Part shown: positions 1 through 5,821 of the stretch, in pieces | Numbering within the stretch: position 1 is the stretch's first letter | Layout of the letters: the number at the start of each line of letters is the position of its first letter | Assembly: GCA_910586375.1 (NCBI GenBank) | Contig: CAJUIE010000078.1 | Span: forward strand, 1 to 8,206 | DNA length: 8,206 nt | Direction of reading: 5' to 3' | Origin: an uncultured Alistipes sp. | GTDB lineage: Bacteria; Bacteroidota; Bacteroidia; Bacteroidales; Rikenellaceae | Position numbers and translations under genes: made by a program | The notes under the pieces: generated by a model | What the model was told of the DNA's origin: nothing | The model's input: only the letters and a program-made list of their open reading frames with translations | The model's database searches: none

Positions 1-1
1 C

Positions 2-535
2 GGCAAGCAGCCCTTTGACAAGGTGCTCACCGGCATCATCGTCATCCTGGTGATCGGCATCTGTCTGCTGGCCGTGCTGGCCTACCTCTCGGGTCATATA
101 GTCTATGCCGACTACCTCAACATCATGTATATTCCCGATTCGGGCGAGCTGGTGGTCTTCGCCGCAGCCATGACCGGGGCATTGGTGGGCTTTCTGTGGT
201 ATAACTCTTTCCCGGCGCAGATATTCATGGGAGACACGGGCTCGCTCTCGATCGGCGGCATCATCGCCGTTTTTGCCCTGTGCATCCGTAAGGAGCTGCT
301 GCTGCCGCTGCTGTGTGGTATCTTTCTTATGGAGAGCTGCTCGGTGATGTTGCAGGTCAGCTGGTTCAAGTATACCAAACGTCGTTACGGCGAGGGGCGC
401 CGCATCCTCCTGATGTCGCCCGTGCACCACCACTATCAGAAAAAGGGACAGTTCGAGACCAAGATCGTCATCCGCTTCTGGATCATTTCGCTGCTGCTGG
501 CTGCCATCACGCTGGTAACGTTGAAAATCCGGTAA
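2..535 (+). CDS. mraY: Phospho-N-acetylmuramoyl-pentapeptide-transferase MraY, 3' part
   Basis: MraY is the integral membrane enzyme that transfers phospho-MurNAc-pentapeptide from UDP to undecaprenyl phosphate, making lipid I. Only the last 177 residues are in the window; the reading frame is open from base 2 and the start lies upstream. Visible family signatures are GFLWYNSFPAQIFMGDTGSL, with the conserved Asp of FMGD at 233-235, then the HHH motif (425-433) in SPVHHHYQKKG, and the C-terminal RFWIISLLL membrane segment ending in TLKIR, very like the E. coli C-terminus. At least four hydrophobic segments can be seen. It is followed by murD, the usual dcw order, but across an unusually long 154-base palindromic spacer. 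Identification is secure. A GTG at 23 is an internal codon, not a start. Confidence 0.96.
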   Translation, partial: GKQPFDKVLTGIIVILVIGICLLAVLAYLSGHIVYADYLNIMYIPDSGELVVFAAAMTGALVGFLWYNSFPAQIFMGDTGSLSIGGIIAVFALCIRKELLLPLLCGIFLMESCSVMLQVSWFKYTKRRYGEGRRILLMSPVHHHYQKKGQFETKIVIRFWIISLLLAAITLVTLKIR

Positions 536-689
536 ACGTGCCGCTGGCTGCGGCCTGCGAACGGACGGGCGTCAGGCCGGCGGGCCGAAGCCTTCGCCCC
601 GCGGAGGCCCGCATCTTGTGTCGCGGTCCGTCCGCAGACTTCAGCCCGCGCGCCGAACAGAGAAGAATCGATTGAAAAACAAGATAAGG
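536..689. repeat. GC-rich nested palindromic spacer between mraY and murD (element A)
   Basis: The gap is too long for neighbouring dcw genes and is built of nested inverted repeats. CGGACGG (562-568) pairs with CCGTCCG (628-634). Inside this, GCGGGCC (580-586) pairs with GGCCCGC (606-612). CGGGCCGAAG (581-590) and GCGGAGGCCCGCA (601-613) recur exactly, in inverted orientation, upstream of kbl. CGTCAGGCCGG (570-580) and CGGACGGGC (562-570) recur in direct orientation downstream of galE. CGCTGGCTGCGGC (542-554) resembles modules in the murD-ftsW and rplY-galE gaps. I read this as a member of a dispersed intergenic repeat family, probably transcribed as structured RNA within the operon. The function is unknown. 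Confidence 0.65.
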
Positions 690-2039
690 ATGAAAAAAAA
701 TATCGTCGTACTGGGGGGGGGCATCAGCGGCTACGGCTCTGCGATCCTCGCCAAAAAAAAGGGTTTCGGAGTCTTCCTCTCCGACGCCGGATGTATCGCC
801 GAATGCTTCAAACAGCGACTTGACGAGTGGCAGGTGCCCTACGAGGAGGGCGGACATAGCGAGGAGCGCATCCTTGCCGCCACGGAGGTCGTTAAGTCGC
901 CCGGCATTCCAGACACGGCGCCTATCGTGCGGAAAATTCGTGAGGCGGGCATTCCGATTGTCTCTGAAATCGAGTTTGCGGGCCGCTATATGGGCAAAGC
1001 CCGTTGCATCTGCATCACGGGGTCGAACGGCAAGACGACCACTACGTCGCTTATCTATAAGATCATGCGCGATGCCGGGCTGAACGTGGCCCTGGGCGGT
1101 AATATCGGCGAGAGCTTCGCCTACTCGGTTGCTACAGGAGATTACGATTGGTATGTGCTGGAGCTCAGTTCGTTCCAGCTCGATGGCATGTATCGTTTCC
1201 GTGCCCATATCGGCGTGCTGATGAACATCACGCCCGACCACCTCGACCGCTATGACCATTGCTTCCAGAACTACGTCGACTCGAAAATGCGTATCACGCA
1301 GAATCAGACTTCGCGCGACTGGTTCGTCTACTCGGGCGACGACGAAGTGATCTGGCAGCAGCTGCCCAAGCACGACCTGCGCGCGCGGCAGCTACCCTTT
1401 GCGGCGCGCAACGCTGTGGCCAGCGGTGCGGGCGATGCTTTTTTGTGCGATGGCAAGTTTACCGCCACGGTCGGCAAGGCGTCGGTCGAGGTCGACATGT
1501 CGAAGATGCAGATCAAGGGGCTGCACAACGCTTATAACGCCATGGCAGCGGCCCTTGCGACCCTTGCGGCGGGTGTCGCACCGGCGAAAATCCGCCGCTC
1601 GCTCTACGACTTCGCGCCCGTCGAACACCGGCTCGAACCCGTTGCTGAACGCGGTGGTGTGCTGTGGATTAATGACTCGAAGGCTACCAATGTCGACTCG
1701 GTGTGGTACGCCCTCGAAAGCATGACGCGCCCGGTGGTGTGGATCGCCGGCGGCACCGACAAAGGGAACGATTACGGCCCCCTGAAGGAGTTCGCGCGGC
1801 AGAAGGTGCATACGTTGGTCTGCATGGGGCTGGACAATGCCAAGTTGGTACGCGAATTCACGGGTGTGGTGCCCGAGGTGATCTCTGCTGATTCGCTCGA
1901 CGCGGCCATGACCGCCGCTAAGGCCGCTGCCCGGCCTGGCGATGTGGTGCTGCTCTCGCCTGCCTGCGCGTCGTTCGACCTCTTTAAAAATTACGTACAT
2001 CGCGGTGAAATGTTCAAGGAGTGGGTGATGAGCAATTAA
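690..2039 (+). CDS. murD: UDP-N-acetylmuramoylalanine--D-glutamate ligase MurD
   Basis: MurD is the cytoplasmic ATP-dependent ligase that adds D-glutamate to UDP-MurNAc-L-alanine. The protein is 449 residues, close to the family length. An N-terminal Rossmann-like segment (IVVLGGGISGYG) is followed by the ATP-binding loop GSNGKTT (residues 111-117, Lys115), GGNIG (Asn138), NITPDHLDRY (His184), the lysine expected to be carbamylated (Lys199 in DSKMRI), NDSKATN (328-334) and the C-terminal SPACASFD (423-430). The numbering runs almost in step with E. coli MurD. I chose ATG 690 because the protein then begins MKKNIVVLGGG, as expected. The in-frame extension back to 618 runs into the palindromic spacer and looks non-coding. 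The first 25 codons contain A8, G9 and A8 runs, which is unusual. The gene lies between mraY and ftsW as in the classical dcw cluster. Confidence 0.97.
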   Translation: MKKNIVVLGGGISGYGSAILAKKKGFGVFLSDAGCIAECFKQRLDEWQVPYEEGGHSEERILAATEVVKSPGIPDTAPIVRKIREAGIPIVSEIEFAGRYMGKARCICITGSNGKTTTTSLIYKIMRDAGLNVALGGNIGESFAYSVATGDYDWYVLELSSFQLDGMYRFRAHIGVLMNITPDHLDRYDHCFQNYVDSKMRITQNQTSRDWFVYSGDDEVIWQQLPKHDLRARQLPFAARNAVASGAGDAFLCDGKFTATVGKASVEVDMSKMQIKGLHNAYNAMAAALATLAAGVAPAKIRRSLYDFAPVEHRLEPVAERGGVLWINDSKATNVDSVWYALESMTRPVVWIAGGTDKGNDYGPLKEFARQKVHTLVCMGLDNAKLVREFTGVVPEVISADSLDAAMTAAKAAARPGDVVLLSPACASFDLFKNYVHRGEMFKEWVMSN

Positions 2040-2171
2040 AACGAAGAATCCGTATGTTGCCCCACTCCCCGGCGAAGCCGGGCAAGCCAGAGCCACCCCG
2101 GGCGCAGGCTTGCAACTTTGTTGCGTCGCCTCCCGCTGGCTCCGGCCCGAATAAAGAAAAATTTTGAATCA
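2040..2171. repeat. GC-rich palindromic spacer between murD and ftsW (element C)
   Basis: This 132-base gap holds a tight hairpin CCCGGC-GAA-GCCGGG (2068-2082), a second hairpin GCAAC-TTT-GTTGC (2112-2124), and a larger nested pair: GCCGG (2077-2081) plus AGCCAG (2085-2090) against CTGGCT (2136-2141) plus CCGGC (2142-2146). The alternatives overlap, so only some can form at once. The stretch 2096-2114 (CCCCGGGCGCAGGCTTGCA) matches 6595-6613 at 16 of 19 bases. CGCTGGCT then follows 38 bases after the start of that stretch, against 36 bases downstream of galE. No gene is seen here, and no convincing promoter or T-tract terminator. Confidence 0.65.
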
Positions 2172-3419
2172 ATGAACATCCCTGCCGAACCTTATAAGGC
2201 GCGCATCTTCACGGGCGACCGTGTGCTGTGGATCATCGTGGCCACGCTGGCTGTTATTTCGGTGCTGGTGGTCTACTCTTCCACGGCCAAAATGGCCTAT
2301 GATGCCCATACGGTCCGCACAACGTCGCACTTTCTGCGGCAACAGCTGATGATCCTTGCCGGGAGCCTGGTGGTCATGCTCGCTGTGCAGAAGATCAACT
2401 GCCGCATCTACAACTATTTCGCCCGGCCGGTCTACTTCCTCTCGGTGCTGCTTACGCTGGCCGTTTACTTCATCGGTGCCACGACCAACGGCGCCGCCCG
2501 CTGGATACCGCTTGGTCCGTTTCAGTTTCAGCCGTCGGAGGCTCTGAAGGTCACCACGGTGCTTTTTCTGGCGCAGCAGCTTGCAGGTCGTCAGTCGAAG
2601 ATCGATAAGATATGTATCGTTCCGTCGCTCAAGTTCTGGACCTGGCGTTCGTCGCCCCGGCAGCGGCGCATCTGGCAGGAGGGCACGCGACCTATTCTGA
2701 TGCCCGTGCTGGTGTCGTGCGTGGTGATCTTCCCGGCCCACACCTCGTCGGCACTTCTGGTCTTCGCGGCGTCGTGGGTCATGATGTTGATCGGCCGTGT
2801 GAAGTTCAGCGAGCTTCTCAAGCTCGTAGGGTTGGCTGTGGGGGCTCTGCTGCTGGCTTCGGTGCTCAACCTGGGGCGCAGCGAGACCGCCGAGGGGCGC
2901 GTGGCGACGTGGATCAACCTCTGGACGCATTCGCAGACTGAAAAGCCCATCGAGCACCTCACCGATACCGAACGATCGATGATCGCCATACACAACGGCG
3001 GAGTCTTCGGCGAGGGCCCCGGGCGAAGCGCTATGCGTGTGGAGATGATCCATCCCGAGAGCGACTATGCCTATGCTTTCTTCGTCGAGGAGTATGGCTT
3101 GCCGCTGGCCGTGGCGTTGTTGATGCTCTACTTGTGGATTTTCTTTCGGGCGATCGAGATTTTCCGGCGTTGCGGCACGGCTTTTCCGGGGCTCCTGGTG
3201 CTGGGTCTGGCTCTGCTGATTACGTGCCAGGCGCTGTTGCATATCATGGTGACGGTCAACCTCATTCCTGAGACGGGGCAGACGCTGCCGCTCATATCGC
3301 GTGGCGGCTCGTCGGTGCTCTTCACCGCCATAGCGCTGGGCATGATCCTCTCCGTCAGCCGCCAGAACGACGAGCAGTCGCACGACACGCCTAAGGGAGA
3401 GACGATTTACGAGAAATAG
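2172..3419 (+). CDS. ftsW: Septal peptidoglycan glycosyltransferase FtsW (SEDS family)
   Basis: FtsW is the multi-pass SEDS protein that polymerises lipid II at the division septum together with a class B penicillin-binding protein. The product is 415 residues with many hydrophobic segments, starting with the one after residue 15 (VLWIIVATLAVISVLVV). Family motifs include the post-TM1 YSSTA, NGAARWIPLGPFQFQPSE, NGGVFGEGPG, ESDYAYAFFVEEYG with the putative catalytic Asp298, and PETGQTLPLISRGGSS near the C-terminus. ATG 2172 gives the expected short cytoplasmic N-terminus; an in-frame extension to 2118 would code through the palindromic spacer and is rejected. RodA is the main alternative, but the position after murD favours FtsW. 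The next gene in classical dcw clusters, murG, is missing here; an hsdS gene begins 19 bases after the stop. Confidence 0.95.
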   Translation: MNIPAEPYKARIFTGDRVLWIIVATLAVISVLVVYSSTAKMAYDAHTVRTTSHFLRQQLMILAGSLVVMLAVQKINCRIYNYFARPVYFLSVLLTLAVYFIGATTNGAARWIPLGPFQFQPSEALKVTTVLFLAQQLAGRQSKIDKICIVPSLKFWTWRSSPRQRRIWQEGTRPILMPVLVSCVVIFPAHTSSALLVFAASWVMMLIGRVKFSELLKLVGLAVGALLLASVLNLGRSETAEGRVATWINLWTHSQTEKPIEHLTDTERSMIAIHNGGVFGEGPGRSAMRVEMIHPESDYAYAFFVEEYGLPLAVALLMLYLWIFFRAIEIFRRCGTAFPGLLVLGLALLITCQALLHIMVTVNLIPETGQTLPLISRGGSSVLFTAIALGMILSVSRQNDEQSHDTPKGETIYEK

Positions 3420-3438
3420 GAACATCTATAGGCTAAGT

Positions 3439-4500
3439 ATGGTGGATTGGACGATATGCAAATTAGGTGATATTCTCAATTTCAGACGGGGATATGATCT
3501 GCCAAAAACCTCGATGAGAGAAGGGGATGTGCCTGTTGCAGGGTCTAATGGGATTATAGGTTATCACGATGTAGCGACCCCTATTTCTCCTTGTATAACG
3601 ATCGGGCGAAGCGGTAATGTCGGCACACCTTATATTTACGATAAATGTTGGGCACATAATACGGTGTTGTATGTCGATGATTACAAGGGTAATAATCCTT
3701 TATATCTGTATTATCTTCTTAAGACTATCCCTTTGGCAGCCTTTGGTGGGGGCAGTGCGGTGCCTACATTGAACAGAAATCATATACATCCTATTGAAAT
3801 TAAGCATTGTTCGACACTCGCCACCCAGCAGCACATCGCGGCAATTCTGGGCGCATTGGACGATAAAATCGAGCTGAACCGACGCATCAATGCCAATTTG
3901 GAGGAGCAGGCAATAGCACTTTTCAAAGAGTGGTTCCTCAAGAATTGCGATGTAAACTGTAGAAAAGGTCACCTGGCCGATGTCGTGCAGATTTGGGATG
4001 CTCTTCGGAAACCTTTATCGGGCCAGGAACGGGATAAAATGCAAAAGATTTATCCTTATTACGGCGCTGCGGCGTTAATGGATTATGTCGATGATTATTT
4101 GTTCGACGGCATTTATTTATTGGTCGGCGAAGACGGCACCGTTATAGATGATAGAGGTTTTCCTGTACTGCAATATGTATGGGGTAAATTCTGGGTGAAC
4201 AATCATGCGCATGTCCTAACGGGGACAAACGGGTTCTCGACCGAGAGTTTGTATATCTTGCTTGGCTTGACGAAAGTCAAAGCTATCGTTACGGGCGCCG
4301 TACAGCCAAAAATCAATCAAGCGAATTTGAAAAATATACCAATTGACATTCCCCCTGTGGAACTGTTGAAAGAATACGAAGCGATTATACGACCTATATT
4401 CGCAAAAATTAGAAGCAACCGAGAAGAAAACAGGCGCCTTGCGACGTTGCGCGACGCCCTCCTGCCAAAACTCATGAGGGGCGAAATAATGGTGGTGTAA
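3439..4500 (+). CDS. hsdS: Orphan type I restriction-modification specificity subunit HsdS
   Basis: HsdS is the DNA-recognition subunit of type I restriction-modification complexes (HsdR2M2S1). The 353-residue product shows the two-fold HsdS plan. The first target recognition domain spans about residues 4-128, starting WTICKLGDILNFRRG. A helical spacer follows at about 129-170 (QQHIAAILGALDDKIELNRR then LEEQAIALFKEWF). The second recognition domain spans about 172-312, and a second helical repeat about 312-348 ends LRDALLPKLMRGEI, the typical HsdS terminus. It looks intact, though on the short side. No methylase or endonuclease gene is in view. Base composition departs from its neighbours: 19 of 60 bases are G/C at 3661-3720, against 39 of 60 at 3001-3060 in ftsW, which points to horizontal acquisition. 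It sits 19 bases after ftsW with no visible promoter, so it may be read from the dcw transcript. The DNA target cannot be predicted. Confidence 0.92.
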   Translation: MVDWTICKLGDILNFRRGYDLPKTSMREGDVPVAGSNGIIGYHDVATPISPCITIGRSGNVGTPYIYDKCWAHNTVLYVDDYKGNNPLYLYYLLKTIPLAAFGGGSAVPTLNRNHIHPIEIKHCSTLATQQHIAAILGALDDKIELNRRINANLEEQAIALFKEWFLKNCDVNCRKGHLADVVQIWDALRKPLSGQERDKMQKIYPYYGAAALMDYVDDYLFDGIYLLVGEDGTVIDDRGFPVLQYVWGKFWVNNHAHVLTGTNGFSTESLYILLGLTKVKAIVTGAVQPKINQANLKNIPIDIPPVELLKEYEAIIRPIFAKIRSNREENRRLATLRDALLPKLMRGEIMVV

Positions 4501-4535
4501 AACATACACCCGCCACCTGTTGCGGAGGCTTTTCT

Positions 4536-4558
4536 TGCAACGCCTCTGGGGCGTTGCA
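4536..4558. repeat. 9-bp stem hairpin downstream of hsdS (element D, first stem)
   Basis: TGCAACGCC (4536-4544) and GGCGTTGCA (4550-4558) form a perfect 9-bp stem with a 5-base loop, 36 bases after the hsdS stop. It directly abuts a second, larger stem-loop. Upstream, TGCGGAGGC (4521-4529) resembles the GCGGAGGC core of the mraY-murD and galE-kbl elements, although the rest of this region does not align well with them. Confidence 0.7.
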
Positions 4559-4609
4559 CTCTTCGGCGGCTTCACGCCTGCGGCGTGCCCCCCCCCGACC
4601 GCCGAAGAG
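4559..4609 (+). terminator. Large nested stem-loop after hsdS, possible terminator
   Basis: CTCTTCGGCGG (4559-4569) and CCGCCGAAGAG (4599-4609) are perfect 11-bp inverted repeats. Between them lies a second hairpin, CACGCC-TGC-GGCGTG (4573-4587), and then a run of nine C (4588-4596). AAAATTTT follows at 4610-4617. The T run is short and displaced by four A, so this is not a textbook intrinsic terminator. It could instead end the ftsW-hsdS transcript weakly or be a REP-like structured element. The position between hsdS and the promoter of the S4 gene would suit a terminator. Confidence 0.5.
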
Positions 4610-4667
4610 AAAATTTTCACTGGCAGTACGCCCCCCTCCTGAAGAATGACAAAAGAACCGGGGCCGA

Positions 4668-4698
4668 TTTGACCTTTCGTTTTGAACCTTTAATTTTC
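4668..4698 (+). promoter_or_regulatory. Candidate Bacteroidetes promoter for the S4-domain gene
   Basis: TTTG (4668-4671) is a -33 element and TAATTTTC (4691-4698) a -7 element matching TAnnTTTG at all but the last base. The 19-base spacer is normal for the primary sigma factor of this phylum. The predicted start of transcription would fall within a few bases of ATG 4705, giving an almost leaderless mRNA, which is a reason for caution. The site is judged by consensus only. Confidence 0.4.
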
Positions 4699-4704
4699 TA
4701 CGAA

Positions 4705-5100
4705 ATGGATACCGTTCGTTTGGACAAATACTTGTGGGCCGTGCGGGTTTTCAAGACCCGCAGCGATGCGGCCGACGCTATCCGCAACAACAAGGTCACG
4801 GTCGACGGGGCCTATGCCAAGCCCTCGCGCGAGGTGAAGATCGGCGACCGCATCGAAGTGCGCCGCCAGCAGGTGACCTATTCCTATAAGGTGCTCGATC
4901 TGGTTTCGAGCCGTCAGCCCGCTAAGAACGTGCCCGATTACTGCCTCAATACCACGCCGCAGGAGGAGCTCGACAAGCTCAACGTGCCGCGAGAGACGAT
5001 CTTCGTCTTCCGCGACCGCGGCACCGGACGCCCGACCAAGAAGGAGCGCCGCGACCTCGATTCGTTGATGGACGGGATTTATTACGACGACGAGGAGTAA
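4705..5100 (+). CDS. S4-domain RNA-binding protein, Hsp15-like
   Basis: This is a small basic S4-domain protein of 131 residues. The N-terminal S4 fold is clear: VRLDKYLWAVRVFKTRSDAADAI, then NNKVTVDGAYAKPSREVKIGDRIEVRR (about residues 4-55). A charged tail with GRPTKKERRDLD follows, as in Hsp15. Hsp15 binds free 50S subunits that still carry a nascent chain with its tRNA, and helps recycle them. The related RqcP family acts in ribosome quality control. From the sequence I can support the S4/Hsp15 family but not which role it plays here. ATG 4705 begins the conserved domain; an extension to 4585 in the same frame would run through the hairpin block and is rejected. The gene converges on pth-rplY, whose products also act on the 50S subunit or on peptidyl-tRNA. 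Its composition is again GC-rich, unlike hsdS. Confidence 0.88.
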   Translation: MDTVRLDKYLWAVRVFKTRSDAADAIRNNKVTVDGAYAKPSREVKIGDRIEVRRQQVTYSYKVLDLVSSRQPAKNVPDYCLNTTPQEELDKLNVPRETIFVFRDRGTGRPTKKERRDLDSLMDGIYYDDEE

Positions 5101-5159
5101 ACCCCGGGCCGGAGAACCCGGTTGTCTGGTCGAAAAGAGGCCGAATTTCGCAAAAAATA

Positions 5160-5204
5160 CGCTGCATGCAATGCGATAAGCACTCCATGCAGCGAGACGT
5201 TTTT
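5160..5204. terminator. Bidirectional intrinsic terminator between the S4 gene and pth
   Basis: CGCTGCATG (5160-5168) and CATGCAGCG (5186-5194) form a perfect 9-bp stem with a 17-base loop. On the + strand TTTTT follows at 5200-5204. On the - strand the complement of A6 (5152-5157) gives a T6 run just after the stem. The hairpin lies between two convergent genes, so it can end both the S4 gene transcript (+) and the rplY-pth transcript (-). A weaker CCGGG/CCCGG pair (about 5104-5120) lies just after the S4 stop codon. Confidence 0.8.
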
Positions 5205-5244
5205 GTCCGGTCCGATTGCCTCCGATTTTTTGGGGTCGCCGGGA

Positions 5245-5808
5245 CTATTTCTTGTTGAAAAAGTTCATCGTACGTTCGATGCCCACCGTGGCGAACGACA
5301 GGACTGCGTCGCCGAAGATCTTGAGTCGTTCGGGCAGCGCTTCGCGCTCCTCGGCCGTCCATTCGCCCAGCACGTAGTCGACCTGATGGCCGCGCGGAAA
5401 GTCGCCGCCCACGCCGAAGCGCATCCGTGCGAAATCTTCGGTGCCCAGCAGCTCGGCGATGTTTTTCAGCCCGTTGTGGCCGCCGGCGCTTCCCCGCTGG
5501 CGGATGCGCAGCGTGCCGAATGGCAGTGCGATGTCATCCGAAATGACCAGCAGGTTCTCGCGCGTAATCTTTTCCGCGTCGAGCCAGTAGCGCACCGCCT
5601 TGCCCGAGAGGTTCATATAGGTCGAAGGTTTTAGCAGCACCAGAGTTCGGCCTTTGTGCCGGAGCTCGGCCACATCGCCATAGCGGGCGGTGGTAAAAAG
5701 CGCGTTGGACGCCCCGGCCAGGGCGTCCAACACTTTGAATCCGATGTTGTGGCGGGTGTCGGCGTATTCGGCGCCGATGTTGCCCAGCCCAACGATGAGG
5801 TATTTCAT
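5245..5808 (-). CDS. pth: Peptidyl-tRNA hydrolase Pth
   Basis: Pth cleaves the ester bond of peptidyl-tRNAs that have dropped off the ribosome, freeing tRNA for reuse. The protein has 187 residues, the normal size. It opens MKYLIVGLGNIGAEYADTRH, giving the conserved Asn10 and catalytic His20 at the same numbers as in E. coli. KPSTYMNLSG contains Asn66 (E. coli Asn68), SDDIALPFG contains Asp91 (aligned with Asp93), and GSAGGHNGLK contains Asn112 (Asn114). I chose the ATG at 5808 because it starts the conserved core; the in-frame extension to 5859 would overlap the end of rplY. It begins 13 bases after the rplY stop, so the two form an operon, and it ends at the shared bidirectional terminator. 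Confidence 0.97.
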   Translation of the reverse strand: MKYLIVGLGNIGAEYADTRHNIGFKVLDALAGASNALFTTARYGDVAELRHKGRTLVLLKPSTYMNLSGKAVRYWLDAEKITRENLLVISDDIALPFGTLRIRQRGSAGGHNGLKNIAELLGTEDFARMRFGVGGDFPRGHQVDYVLGEWTAEEREALPERLKIFGDAVLSFATVGIERTMNFFNKK

Positions 5809-5821
5809 GCTGCGGCAGCGA

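Noticed and set aside
618..689. N-terminal extension of MurD by 24 codons
   Set aside because: It codes through the palindromic spacer and precedes the conserved MKKNIVVLGGG start. The family does not carry such an extension.
536..689. CRISPR array or tRNA gene in the GC-rich spacers
   Set aside because: There are no regular direct repeats with unique spacers and no cloverleaf with tRNA consensus bases. The structure is nested inverted repeats.
507..1373. Long open frame on the - strand opposite murD (288 codons)
   Set aside because: The + strand encodes a full MurD with all motifs. The antisense frame is a GC-rich codon shadow with no recognisable domain.
2169..3425. 418-codon - strand frame covering ftsW
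   Set aside because: It is composed mostly of Arg, His, Gln and Asp residues mirrored from the hydrophobic FtsW codons, with no domain. It mirrors ftsW almost exactly in extent.
3439..4500. hsdS as part of a mobile element with terminal inverted repeats or an integrase
   Set aside because: No transposase, integrase, flanking target duplication or matching ends around 3420 and 4500 could be seen. Transfer is suggested by composition only.
4585..4704. N-terminal extension of the S4-domain protein by 40 codons
   Set aside because: It starts inside the stacked hairpin and has no conserved content. ATG 4705 begins the S4 fold directly.
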